NCBI GenBank assembly: GCA_964016885.1
Contig: OZ024740.1
Coordinates: 3,183,336-3,247,335, forward strand
Source: Eledone cirrhosa
Lineage: Eukaryota; Mollusca; Cephalopoda; Octopoda; Eledonidae
Reading direction: 5' to 3'
Length of the DNA stretch: 64,000 bases
The notes under the pieces are model-generated. The model was not told the origin of the DNA, did not search any database, and saw only the letters and a program-made list of their open reading frames with translations. Positions 43,441-54,400 of this stretch are shown here, in pieces. The position numbers and the translations under genes were made by a program. Position 1 is the first letter of the stretch, and the number at the start of each line of letters is the position of its first letter.

Positions 43441-43756
43441 TATATGTATTTATATATATATAGAGACCAACCAAAAAAGATGACATGAAGGATATTTATA
43501 TTCCATATATTTTGGCTTATAATTGGCGTATTTCTCTATTATATATTTCTCTATTTATTTAGTAAAAATATTCTATCTTCTGTTTTACCATTTTACCATT
43601 TCTCTAATGATGTTTCATGCTAAATATAACGTAAAATTTTTGATATAAATGAATGCTATATGTGTGAATGGGTTTTTATCTGCATATGTATAAGCGTATT
43701 ATATACACACACATACATATATGTATGTATATATATAAGTATGTCTGTATATATTT
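43441..43756. other. AT-rich sequence without a recognised gene
   Basis: Over 300 bp of AT-rich DNA with short TATA and ATGT runs, including a small ATACAT cluster at about 43700-43750. No open frame with recognisable content and no splice-site pair. Confidence 0.55.
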
Positions 43757-44012
43757 ATTCGGATTTGTGCCAGGTAAAAGCACTGTAAAGGCTCTCTTCC
43801 TTGTGAAGCAGCTACAGGAAAAGTACAAGCTAAAAGCCACTTTTCCTGGTATTTGTTGAACTGGAGAAAGCTTTTCACAGAGTCCTTCGTACAATAATCT
43901 GGTGAGATGTTAGAAAACTAGGAGTAGATGAGTGGCTTGTGAAGGCTGTAGAAGCCATGTATACCCCATAGCAGCATCTATGGGGAAACTAAAGAAGAAA
44001 TGTGTGTAGGTG
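43757..44012 (+). pseudogene. RTE-like LINE reverse transcriptase fragment, broken
   Basis: Frame 43758 reads FGFVPGKSTVKALFLVKQLQ, matching the RT region of RTE-like elements (usual form GFVPGRGTTDAIFIVRQLQEKY). After a frameshift near 43850 the next frame gives FVELEKAFHRVLRTIIW, which is RT motif A; the usual FVDLEKAFDR has a catalytic Asp that is Glu here. An in-frame TGA follows, then DVRKLGVDEWLVKAVEAMY and another stop. Weak similarity (GETKEE) continues to about 44005, where the sequence turns into a TG microsatellite. Frameshift, stops and the catalytic change all show a dead copy. It lies antisense to the EPAC-like gene. Confidence 0.85.
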
Positions 44013-44280
44013 CCTGCTTGTGTGTAGGTGTCTGTGTGTGTGTAGGTGCATTCCTGTGAGTGTGTTTGTATGTGTGTGTTTGTGTGTAGGTGTCTGTGTG
44101 TGAGTGTGTGTAGGTGCTTGCCTGTGAGTGTGTTTGTGCAAGTATAGGTGTTATTGTATGTGCGTATCTGTATGTTTTGAGTTATATGTGTACACATGTA
44201 TGTTTCTGTATCTATACATGTATATATACATGTATATATATACATGTATATATATACATGTATATATATATATATACAGT
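44003..44280. repeat. TG-rich minisatellite followed by TA/CATG palindromic repeats
   Basis: TGTGTGTAGGTGTC-like units alternate with GTGAGTGTGT to about 44150. After a short unique stretch, TATATATACATG units run at about 44213-44275; each is self-complementary. The array starts exactly where the LINE fragment has TGTGTGTAGGTGCC, which suggests it was seeded there. The minus-strand frame at 43910-44245 is an artefact of the repeat. Confidence 0.9.
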
Positions 44281-44345
44281 TATTACATGTTGAATTTCTG
44301 AAATGTTTTACATATATTTACAGTCCCATTAATGGATTCTACTTG

Positions 44346-44520
44346 TAATGGTGATGGTTTTTGTAGTGGCTTTGATGGTAGTGGTGGTGATAATGTTGGG
44401 TGTGGTAGTGGTTTTGATGGTGATGATGACAATGATGATTATGGTAAAGATGATGGTAGTGATAGTGGTGGTGGTGATGATGATTATGGTTGTGGTAGTG
44501 GTGATGCTGCTGATGCTACA
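44346..44520. repeat. Imperfect GGT/GAT triplet repeat
   Basis: About 175 bp of GGTGATGATGG-type triplets with interruptions. Plus-strand frames give Gly/Asp/Ser-rich or Val/Met-rich peptides and the minus strand gives Ile/Thr-rich peptides. These are composition effects, with no domain, and I do not call a gene. Confidence 0.85.
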
Positions 44521-44649
44521 CAGGATAAGATGACCATTATTTGAATATCCAGTCTTCAAGTCTGCATCAAGGGACAATTCTGTTATGGTATGGCAATGAT
44601 GAAAGATAAAGAGCAACTACAAAACTGTTTTAATCAAAATATTAAAAGT

Positions 44650-44655
44650 ACTTAC
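44650..44655 (-). other. Splice donor of the EPAC-like exon
   Basis: On the minus strand the exon ends GGAACTGTTT and the intron begins GTAAGT, a perfect 5' splice-site match. It cuts after the first base of the codon following Val, which agrees with the family sequence continuing with Leu-Phe-Asn. Confidence 0.85.
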
Positions 44656-44801
44656 AAACAGTTCCCTTTTTACTGTGAGATTCAAACACTAAAACACTGG
44701 CCAGTTCACGTTTGACCATCGTGGAGAGGTGGGATAATGCTTTGATATGTAGTAATTCCTCGTATATAATTTCCAAGTCCTCAGTTGTTCGCTCACGCGA
44801 C
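44656..44801 (-). CDS. RAPGEF4: Internal exon of an EPAC-type Rap guanine nucleotide exchange factor
   Basis: EPAC proteins are cytosolic cAMP-activated exchange factors that load Rap1/Rap2 with GTP. This 146-nt exon encodes 48 full codons plus one base at each end. It reads SRERTTE, then [19 protein letters not shown], then [20 protein letters not shown] and TV. From memory this is nearly the same as vertebrate EPAC2 at the start of its second cyclic-nucleotide-binding domain (helical lead and first strand), after the DEP domain; EPAC1 is less similar ([16 protein letters not shown]). No stop or frameshift is present. The acceptor (TTTGTTTGTAG/G) and donor (GTTT/GTAAGT) are intact, and the splicing frame fits the family's next residues, so it is an internal exon and not a retrocopy. 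The ATG-led frame starting at 44824 includes intron. The previous and next exons are not in this window. Confidence 0.9.
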
Positions 44802-44821
44802 CTACAAACAAAAGCAGATGC
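44802..44821 (-). other. Splice acceptor and polypyrimidine tract of the EPAC-like exon
   Basis: Reading the minus strand, CATCTGCTTTTGTTTGTAG precedes the exon's first base G: a T-rich tract ending in TAG. A branch point may lie in the ATTAAAT about 35-40 bases further upstream, but that is a guess. Confidence 0.82.
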
Positions 44822-44940
44822 CAAATTATTTACAACATTTAATGTCTCTTTTCATTGTAAATGGCTGAAACCAACCATGAATTTGCAATACAGATCATTT
44901 AAAAAAGCTTCCTTCGTTTACTATTTTCTTTATTCCTTTC

Positions 44941-45168
44941 TTAACACTTTAGCATTTAAACCGGCTACATCCGGCCAGGATTCTCTCATCTCTTTCTGTT
45001 CAAAACGGCTATAACTGGCCACTCATACTGATATTAAGGTATTGTTCTCAAAATAAATAACATTGAAAGCTCATAGATTCGATATTATGTGATATATTAT
45101 GTGAGATAAAGTGTTTAGCATGAAAATATAATAGTATATATAGAGTAATGTAAATGGTAAAGAGTTAA
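44941..45168. mobile_element. piggyBac-like MITE with TTAA target duplication
   Basis: TTAA at 44941-44944 and at 45165-45168 flank a 220-bp element. Its ends are imperfect inverted repeats: left CACTTTAGCATTTAAA, and right (reverse complement) CTCTTTACCATTTACA, 13 of 16 identical. TTAA target sites and short C-rich inverted ends are typical of piggyBac-family DNA transposons. There is no coding sequence, so it would be non-autonomous. The interior has CCGGCTACATCCGGCC near the left end, as in a dispersed repeat I have seen in cephalopod sequence. It lies about 140 bp upstream of the exon in the gene's sense. Confidence 0.65.
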
Positions 45169-45223
45169 ACACCAGCTACCTCCCATTGTCCTCCTTCAAT
45201 ATTTCAAATGTTATTTCACATTT

Positions 45224-45290
45224 TTCCCTTTTCTTTTTTTTTTTTATTTTTATTTAAGTTTTTTTTCTTTTCTTTTCTTTTCTTTTTAAT
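45224..45290. repeat. T-rich tract with TTTTC units
   Basis: Poly-T followed by TTTTCTTTTCTTTTC. Low complexity, with no coding content. Confidence 0.9.
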
Positions 45291-45410
45291 TAATTGTCCC
45301 ACAAGCTCTTTTGGATTACCAACTGTAAGGAGTACTCAATACTTCCCTTAGTTTCATGGCTTACTAGCTCTATACGGACGTTTAAAATGAATAAATAAAT
45401 AAATATCTAT
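45291..45410 (+). mobile_element. Probable non-LTR retroelement 3' end with AATA tail
   Basis: ACAAGCTCTTTTGGATTACC, then AGTTTCATGGCTTACTAGC and TTTAAAATGAATAAATAAAT, ending in tandem AATA units. The simple 3' tail and a resemblance to dispersed cephalopod repeats suggest a 5'-truncated LINE or SINE end. No protein remnant supports it, so the call is tentative. Confidence 0.4.
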
Positions 45411-45484
45411 CAGCTAGTCTGCAAATATGTAAATCAGTCACTGTATATTTCAGAAAATATCATATATTTTCACTAGCTTTGACA

Positions 45485-45566
45485 GTTGGCAGGTGAACAG
45501 TAAACTGTACTGATGAAGGGTGATACCCAGAAACATTAGTGTCTGCAGTTCTGTTTACATGCCAAC
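45485..45566 (+). ncRNA. Type I hammerhead-ribozyme-like motif
   Basis: All hammerhead parts occur in order. Core box CTGATGA is at 45510-45516. Stem II is GGGT/ACCC (45518-45521 with 45525-45528) closed by loop GAT. Core GAA is at 45530-45532. Stem III is ACA/TGT (45533-45535 with 45540-45542) with loop TTAG, and the cleavage triplet GTC is at 45541-45543. Stem I pairs AACTGTA (45503-45509) with TGCAGTT (45544-45550), one G-U pair; it continues with AACAG/CTGTT after a TA bulge, and after an internal loop with GTTGGCA/TGCCAAC (45485-45491 with 45560-45566). The one fault is an A-A apposition (45517/45529) where stem II usually closes with G-C. Such minimal type I ribozymes are known in Penelope-like retroelements and retrozymes; no RT remnant is visible beside this one. 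Activity is unproven. Confidence 0.7.
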
Positions 45567-45757
45567 ACAAGAGCAAGAATGAGGGGCTCATTCTACTGAC
45601 ATGGCTTAAAAAAGAGGCTGTTTGCATAATTGCAAACGAATCAAATATTATTATTAATATTTGAAAAATTCAGATTACATTTCCATGTAGAGTGATAACT
45701 TTTTATTACATAAAAATACATCCATAATAATTTTCTGTAATAACATTAAGTTATGCT
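45567..45757. other. Sequence downstream of the hammerhead motif
   Basis: AT-rich, with no open frame or recognised element. It could be the rest of the retroelement that carried the ribozyme, but no diagnostic motif is visible. Confidence 0.4.
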
Positions 45758-45873
45758 CCAAACACCGCCACCACCACAACCACCACCTCCACTACCACCA
45801 ACACAACCACCACCACTACTACCACCACACCTCCACTACCACCACCACCACCACCGACACCACCACCACCACC
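45758..45873. repeat. CCA/CAC triplet repeat
   Basis: About 115 bp of CCACCACCA-type triplets with ACT and CTC interruptions. The proline/histidine-rich plus-strand frame and the valine-rich minus-strand frame are compositional artefacts. Confidence 0.93.
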
Positions 45874-45982
45874 TGTGTGACTCTGTGACTGTATGTGTGA
45901 CCAGGTACCTCGTTTACCTTAAAGATGTGAGGACAAACCAACATTTGCTGATTCTTAAAGGCGCCTAAATTACTTATGGTGG
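45874..45982. other. Junction between CCA repeat and array D
   Basis: About 110 bp of unique sequence. The minus strand has a short frame reading NQQMLVCPHIFK followed by GTAAAC, a possible weak donor. It does not resemble the EPAC region expected upstream, so I do not call an exon. Confidence 0.4.
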
Positions 45983-47793
45983 CCCAGACCCTGTCACACC
46001 AGTAACAGTTCACACTCCCTAGACCCTGTCACACCAGTAACAGTTCACACTCCATAGAACCTGTCACACCAGTAACAGTTCACACTCCCTAGAACCTGTC
46101 ACACCAGTAACAGTTCACACTGCCCAGACCCTGTCACAACAGTAACAGTTTACACTCCACAGACGTTGTCACACCAGTAACAGTTACACTCCCAAGACCC
46201 TGTCAGAACATTAACAGTTTACACTCCCCAGACCTTGTCACACCTGTAACAGTTTACATACCACAGACCTGGTCACACCAGTAACAGTTTACACTCCACA
46301 GATCTTGTCACACCAGTAACAGTTTACACTCCCCAGATCTTGTCACAACATTAACAGTTAATACTCCCCCGGACCCTGTCACAACCGTAACAGTTTACAA
46401 TCCCCAGACCCTGTCACACATGTAACAGTTTACACTCCCCAGATCCTATTACAACAGTAACAGTTTACACACCCCAGACCCTGTCACAACAGTAACAGTT
46501 TACACTCCCCAGACCCTGTCAAATCAGTAACAGTTTACACTCTCCAGACTCTGTCACATCAGTAACGGTTTACACTCCCCAGTCGATGTCACACAAGTAT
46601 CAATTTACACTCCCCAGACCCTGTCACAACAGTAACAGATTACACTCCTCTGACCCTGTCACAACGTTAACAGTTTACACTCCCCAGACCCTGTCACATC
46701 AATAACAGTTTACACTCCCCAGATACTGTCACACCAGTAACAGTTAACACACTCCAGACCCGGTCACAACAGTAACAGTTTACACTCCCCAGACCCTGTC
46801 ATATTAACAGTTTACACTCCCCAGACCCTGTCACAACAGTAACAGTTTACACTCCCCAGACCCTGTTACATCAATAACAATTTACACTCTTCAGACCCTG
46901 TCTTAACAGTAATTACACTCCCCAGACACTATCACAACAGTAACAGTTTACACTTCCCAGACTCTGTCAAATCTGTAACAGATTACACTCCTCAGACCTT
47001 GTCACATCAGTAACAATTTAAACTCCCCAGACCATGCCTCATCAGTAAGAGTTTACACTCCACAGACCCTGTCACAACAGTAACAGTTTACACTCCCTAG
47101 ACCATGTCACACCAGTAACAGTTTACACTCCCCAGACACTGTCACAACAGTAACAGTTTACACTCCCCAGACCATGTCACACCAGTAACAGTTTACACTC
47201 CCCAGACACTGTCACAACAGTAACAGTTTACACTCCCTAGACCATGTCATACCAGTAACAGTTTACACTCCCCAGACACTGTCACAACAGTAACAGTTTA
47301 CACTCCCCAGACCATGTCACACCAGTAACAGTTTACACACCACAGACCCTGTCACACCAGTAACAGTTTACACTCCCCAGACCTTGTCACACCAGTAACA
47401 GTTTACACTCCCCAGACACTGTCACACCATTAACAGTTTACACTCCCCAGACCTTGTCACACCGGTAACAGTTTACACTCTCCAGACCCTGTCACACCAG
47501 TAACAGATTACACCCCGAGACCCTCTCACACCAGTAACCGTTTACACTCCCCAGACCTTGTCACACCAGTAACAGTTTACACTCCCCAGACCCTGTCACA
47601 CCAGTAACAGTTTACACTCCCCAGACCCTGTCAGAACAGTAACAGTTTACACTCCCCAGACCCTGTCAGAACAGTAACAGTTTACACTCCCCAGACCTTG
47701 TCAGAACAGTAACAGTTTACACTCCCCAGACCCTGTAAGAACAGTAACAGTTTACACTCCCCAGACCCTGTCACACCAGTAACAGTTTACACT

Positions 47794-49263
47794 CCCCAGA
47801 CCCTGTCACACCAGTAACAGTTTACACTCCCCAGACCCTGTCAGAATAGTAACAGTTTACACTCCCCAGACCCTGTCAGAACAGTAACAGTTTACACTCC
47901 CCAGACCCTGTAAGAACAGTAACAGTTTACACTCCCCAGACCCTGTCACACCAGTAACAGTTTACACTCCCCAGACCCTGTCACACCAGTAACAGTTTAC
48001 ACTCCCCAGACCTTGTCACACCAGTAACAGTTTACACTCTCCAGACCCTGTCACACCAGTAACAGTTTACACTCCCCAGACCCTGTCAGAACAGTAACAG
48101 TTTACACTCCCCAGACCCTGTCACACCAGTAACAGTTTACACTCTCCAGACCTTGTCAGAACAGTAACAGTTTACACTCCCCAGACCCTGTCACACCAGT
48201 AACAGTTTACACTCCCCAGACCTTGTCAGAACAGTAACAGTTTACACTCCCCAGACCCTGTCACACCAGTAACAGTTTACACTTCCCAGACCTTGTCAGA
48301 ACAGTAACAGTTTACACTCCCCAGACCCTGTCACACCAGTAACAGTTTACACTTCCCAGACCTTGTCAGAACAGTAACAGTTTACACTCCCCAGACCCTG
48401 TCACACCAGTAACAGTTTACACTCCCCAGACCTTGTCAGAACAGTAACAGTTTACACTCCCCAGACCCTGTCACACCAGTAACAGTTTACACTTCCCAGA
48501 CCTTGTCAGAACAGTAACAGTTTACACTCCCCATACCCTGTCAGAACAGTAACAGTTTACACTCCCCAGACCCTGTCAGAACAGTAACAGTTTACACTCC
48601 ACAGACCCTGTCAGAACAGTAACAGTTTACACTCCCCAGACCTTGTCAGAATAGTAACAGTTTACACTCCCCAGACCTTGTCAGAATAGTAACAGTTTAC
48701 ACTCCCCAGACCCTGTCAGAACAGTAACAGTTTACACTCCCCAGACCTTGTCAGAATAGTAACAGTTTACACTCCCCAGACCCTGTCAGAACAGTAACAG
48801 TTTACACTCCACAGACCCTGTCAGAACAGTAACAGTTTACACTCCCCATACCCTGTCAGAACAGTAACAGTTTACACTTCCCAGACCCTGTCAGAACAGT
48901 AACAGTTTACACTCCCCAGACCCTGTCAGAACAGTAACAGTTTACACTCCCCAGACCTTGTCAGAATAGTAACAGTTTACACTCCACAGACCCTGTCAGA
49001 ACAGTAACAGTTTACACTCCCCAGACCTTGTCAGAACAGTAACAGTTTACACTCCACAGACCCTGTCAGAATAGTAACAGTTTACACTCCCCAGACCCTG
49101 TCAGAACAGTAACAGTTTACACTCCCCATACCCTGTCAGAACAGTAACAGTTTACACTTCCCAGACCTTGTCAGAACAGTAACAGTTTACACTTCCCAGA
49201 CCTTGTCACACCAGTAACAGTTTACACTTCCCAGACCTTGTCACACCAGTAACAGTTTACACT
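47794..49263. repeat. 42-monomer block of array D, first copy
   Basis: This 1,470-bp block (exactly 42 x 35) is followed directly by a second copy at 49264-50733. Matching variants include TAAGAACAGT at 47911/49381 and ACTTCCCAGACCTTG at 48491/49961. I noticed only a few differences, such as ACTCTCC versus ACTCCCC near 48035/49505 and 48141/49611. Confidence 0.85.
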
Positions 49264-50733
49264 TCCCAGACCCTGTCACACCAGTAACAGTTTACACTCC
49301 CCAGACCCTGTCAGAATAGTAACAGTTTACACTCCCCAGACCCTGTCAGAACAGTAACAGTTTACACTCCCCAGACCCTGTAAGAACAGTAACAGTTTAC
49401 ACTCCCCAGACCCTGTCACACCAGTAACAGTTTACACTCCCCAGACCCTGTCACACCAGTAACAGTTTACACTCCCCAGACCTTGTCACACCAGTAACAG
49501 TTTACACTCCCCAGACCCTGTCACACCAGTAACAGTTTACACTCCCCAGACCCTGTCAGAACAGTAACAGTTTACACTCCCCAGACCCTGTCACACCAGT
49601 AACAGTTTACACTCCCCAGACCTTGTCAGAACAGTAACAGTTTACACTCCCCAGACCCTGTCACACCAGTAACAGTTTACACTCCCCAGACCTTGTCAGA
49701 ACAGTAACAGTTTACACTCCCCAGACCCTGTCACACCAGTAACAGTTTACACTTCCCAGACCTTGTCAGAACAGTAACAGTTTACACTCCCCAGACCCTG
49801 TCACACCAGTAACAGTTTACACTTCCCAGACCTTGTCAGAACAGTAACAGTTTACACTCCCCAGACCCTGTCACACCAGTAACAGTTTACACTCCCCAGA
49901 CCTTGTCAGAACAGTAACAGTTTACACTCCCCAGACCCTGTCACACCAGTAACAGTTTACACTTCCCAGACCTTGTCAGAACAGTAACAGTTTACACTCC
50001 CCATACCCTGTCAGAACAGTAACAGTTTACACTCCCCAGACCCTGTCAGAACAGTAACAGTTTACACTCCACAGACCCTGTCAGAACAGTAACAGTTTAC
50101 ACTCCCCAGACCTTGTCAGAATAGTAACAGTTTACACTCCCCAGACCTTGTCAGAATAGTAACAGTTTACACTCCCCAGACCCTGTCAGAACAGTAACAG
50201 TTTACACTCCCCAGACCTTGTCAGAATAGTAACAGTTTACACTCCCCAGACCCTGTCAGAACAGTAACAGTTTACACTCCACAGACCCTGTCAGAACAGT
50301 AACAGTTTACACTCCCCATACCCTGTCAGAACAGTAACAGTTTACACTTCCCAGACCCTGTCAGAACAGTAACAGTTTACACTCCCCAGACCCTGTCAGA
50401 ACAGTAACAGTTTACACTCCCCAGACCTTGTCAGAATAGTAACAGTTTACACTCCACAGACCCTGTCAGAACAGTAACAGTTTACACTCCCCAGACCTTG
50501 TCAGAACAGTAACAGTTTACACTCCACAGACCCTGTCAGAATAGTAACAGTTTACACTCCCCAGACCCTGTCAGAACAGTAACAGTTTACACTCCCCATA
50601 CCCTGTCAGAACAGTAACAGTTTACACTTCCCAGACCTTGTCAGAACAGTAACAGTTTACACTTCCCAGACCTTGTCACACCAGTAACAGTTTACACTTC
50701 CCAGACCTTGTCACACCAGTAACAGTTTACACT
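49264..50733. repeat. 42-monomer block of array D, second copy
   Basis: Tandem duplicate of 47794-49263 at a shift of 1,470 bp. Part of it is duplicated again: the CCCCATACCCTG variants at about 50316 and 50911 are 595 bp (17 monomers) apart, with the following variants in the same order to about 51400. Confidence 0.85.
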
Positions 50734-51459
50734 TCCCAGACCTTGTCACACCAGTAACAGTTTACACTTCCCAGACCTTGTCACACCAGTAACAGTTTAC
50801 ACTCCCCAGACCTTGTCACACCAGTAACAGTGTACACTCCCCAGACCCTGTCAGAACAGTAACAGTTTACACTCCACAGACCCTGTCAGAACAGTAACAG
50901 TTTACACTCCCCATACCCTGTCAGAACAGTAACAGTTTACACTTCCCAGACCCTGTCAGAACAGTAACAGTTTACACTCCCCAGACCCTGTCAGAACAGT
51001 AACAGTTTACACTCCCCAGACCTTGTCAGAATAGTAACAGTTTACACTCCACAGACCCTGTCAGAACAGTAACAGTTTACACTCCCCAGACCTTGTCAGA
51101 ATAGTAACAGTTTACACTCCCCAGACCCTGTCAGAACAGTAACAGTTTACACTCCCCATACCCTGTCAGAACAGTAACAGTTTACACTTCCCAGACCTTG
51201 TCAGAACAGTAACAGTTTACACTTCCCAGACCTTGTCACACCAGTAACAGTTTACACTTCCCAGACCTTGTCACACCAGTAACAGTTTACACTTCCCAGA
51301 CCTTGTCACACCAGTAACAGTTTACACTTCCCAGACCTTGTCACACCAGTAACAGTTTACACTCCCCAGACCTTGTCACACCAGTAACAGTTTACACTCC
51401 CCAGACCCTGTCAGAACAGTAACAGTTTACACTCCCCAGACCCTGTCACACCAGTAACA

Positions 51460-54400
51460 GTTTACACTCAACATAACCTGTCACAACATTAACAGTTAAC
51501 TCTCCTCAGACCCTGTTAGAAGAGTAACAGTTTACACTCCCCAGTCCTTTTCACACCAGTAACAGTTTACACTCCCCAGACCGTGTCACAACATTAACAG
51601 TTAACACTCTGCAGACTCTGTCACACCAGTAACAGTTTACACTCCACAGACCCTGTCACAACATTAACAGTTAACCCTCCCCAGACCCTGTCACAACAGT
51701 AAAAATTTACACTCCAGAGATGATGTCACACCAGTAAAAGTTTACACTCCCCTGACCCTGTCATATCATGACAGTTTACACTCCCCAGACCCTGTCACAC
51801 CAGTAACAGTTTACACTTCCCAGACCATGCCACACCAGTAACAGTTTACACACCACAGACCCTGTCACATCAGTAACAGTTTACACTCCCCAGACACTGT
51901 CACACCATTAACAGTTTACACTCCCCAGACCTTGTCACACCAGTAACAGTTAAAACTCCACAGAACCTGTCACACCAGTAACTGTTTACATCCCCAAAAC
52001 ATGTCACACCAGTAACAGTTTACACTCCCCAGACGCTGTCTCACCAGTAACTGTTTACATCCCCAAACATGTCACAACTGTAACAGTTTACACTCCCAAG
52101 ACCCTGTCACAACATTACCAGTTTACACTCCCCAGACCCTGTCAGAACAGTAACAGTTTACACTCCCCAGTCCTTGTCACACCAGTAACAGTTTAAACTT
52201 CCCAGACTCTGTCATACCAGTAACAGTTTACACTCCCCAGACCTTGTCACACCAGTAACAGTTTACACTCCCCAGACCTTGTCACACCAGTAACAGTTTA
52301 CACTCCCCAGACCTTGTCACACCAGTAACAGTTTACACTCCCCAGACCTTGTCACACCAGTAACAGTTTACACTTCCCTGACCCTTTCACAACATTAACA
52401 GTTTACATTCCACAGACTCTGTCACATGAGTGACAGTTTACACTCCCCAGACCCTGTCATATTAACAGTTTACACTCCCCGGACACTCTCACAAGAGTAA
52501 CAGTTTACACTTCGCAGACTCTTTCAAATCAGTAACAGTTTTCACTCCCCAGACCCTGTCACATCAGTAACAGTTTACAGTCCCCAGACCCTGTCACACC
52601 ATTAGTAGTTTACACTCCCCAGACCTTGTCACACCAGTAACATTTGACACTCCTCAGACCCTGTGATACGAGTAACAGTTTACACTCCCCAGACATTTTC
52701 ACACCAGTAACAGTTTACACTTTCCAGACCCTGTCACAACAGTAACAGTTTACAGTCCACAGACCTTGTCACACCAGTAACAGTTTACACTCCCCAGACT
52801 CTGTCACACCAGTAACAGTTTACACTCCCCAGACCCTGTCACAACATTAACAGTTGACCCTCCCAGACCCTGTCACAACAGTAACATATTACACTCCCCG
52901 ACCCTGTCACAACAGTAACAGTTTACACTCCCGATACCCTGTTACTCCAGTAACAGTTTACACTCCCCAGACCTTGTCACACCAGTAACAGTTTACACTC
53001 ACCAGACCCTGTCACACCAGTAACAGATTACACCCCGAGACCCTCTTACATCAGTAACCGTTTACACTCCCCAGACCTTGTCACACCAGTAACAGTTTAA
53101 ACTCCACAAAACCTGTCACACCAGTAACAGTTTACACTCCCCAGATCCTGTCTCACCAGTAACTGTTTAGATCCCCAGAACATGTCCCAACTGTAACAGT
53201 TTACACTCCCAAGACCCTTTCACAACATTACCAGTTTACACTCGCCCAGACATTGTCACACCATTAACAGTTTACACTCCCCAGACTCTGTCATACCAGT
53301 AACAGTTTACACTCCCCAGACCTTGTCACACCAGTAACAGTTTACACTCCCCTGACCCTGTCACAACATTAACAGTTTACATTCCACAGACCCTGTCACA
53401 TGAGTGACAGTTTACACTCCCCAGACCCTGTCATATTAACAGTTTACACTCCCCGGACACTGTCACAAGAGTAACAGTTACACTTCGCAGACTCTTTCAA
53501 ATCAGTAACAGTTTACACTCCCCAGACCCTGTCACACCAGTAACAGTTTACACTTCCCAGACCCTGTCACAAAATTAACAGTTGACGCTCCCAGACCCTG
53601 TCACAACAGTAACAGATTACACTCCCCAGACCCTGTCACAACAGTAACAATTTAAACTCCCCAGACCCTGTCACACCAGTAAATGTTTCACACGGCCCTG
53701 ATCCTGTCATATCAATGACAGTTTACACTCCCCAGAACCTGTCACACAAGTAACAGTTTACACACCTCAGACCCTGTCACACCAGTAACAGTTTACACTC
53801 AACATAACCTGTCACAACATTAACAGTTAACTCTCCTCAGACCCTGTCAGAAGAGTAACAGTTTACACTCCCCAGTCCTTTTCACACCAGTAACAGTTTA
53901 CACTCCACAGACCTTGTCACACCAGTAAAAGTTTACACTCCACAGACCTTGTCATACGAGTAACAGTTTACACTCCCCAGACCGTGTCACAACATTAACA
54001 GTTAACACTCTGCAGACTCTGTCACACCAGTAACAGTTTACACTCCACAGACCTTGTTCTACCAGTAACAGTTTACACTCCCCAGACCCTGTCACAACAT
54101 TAACAGTTAACCCTCCCCAGACCCTGTCACAACAGTAACAGATTACACTCCCCAGACCCTGTCACAACAGTAAAAATTTACACTCCAGAGATGCTGTCAC
54201 ACCAGTAAAAGTTTACACTCCCCTGACCCTGTCATATCAATGATAGTTTACACTCCCCAGACCCTGTCACAACAGTAACAGTTTACACTCCACAGACCCT
54301 GTCACAACAGTAACAGTTTACACTCCCCAGACCATGTCACACCAGTAACAGTTTACACACCACAGACCCTGTCACACCAGTAACAGTTTACACTCCCCAG

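Larger units (their letters stand above)
47560..51460. repeat. Homogenised core of array D
   Basis: About 110 monomers with almost perfect 35-bp spacing and only a handful of variants, unlike the indel-rich flanks. It begins just after a divergent unit (ATTACACCCCGAGACCCTC at about 47508), a variant that recurs in the right flank near 53030, 54530, 58020 and 59308. That implies the core amplified recently inside an older higher-order array. Confidence 0.88.

Noticed and set aside
44329..44616. Acidic Gly/Asp-rich or Thr/Ile-rich frames over the GGT/GAT triplets
   Set aside because: Low-complexity triplet repeat open in three frames; no domain, start context or splice sites.
44712..45014. 100-codon plus-strand frame opposite the EPAC-like exon
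   Set aside because: It is the antisense shadow of a clearly conserved minus-strand exon, extended by chance into intron and the MITE.
45819..46013. Minus-strand peptide NQQMLVCPHIFK followed by GTAAAC as a possible upstream EPAC exon
   Set aside because: The peptide does not resemble the EPAC region preceding this exon, it starts inside satellite sequence and no good acceptor is visible.
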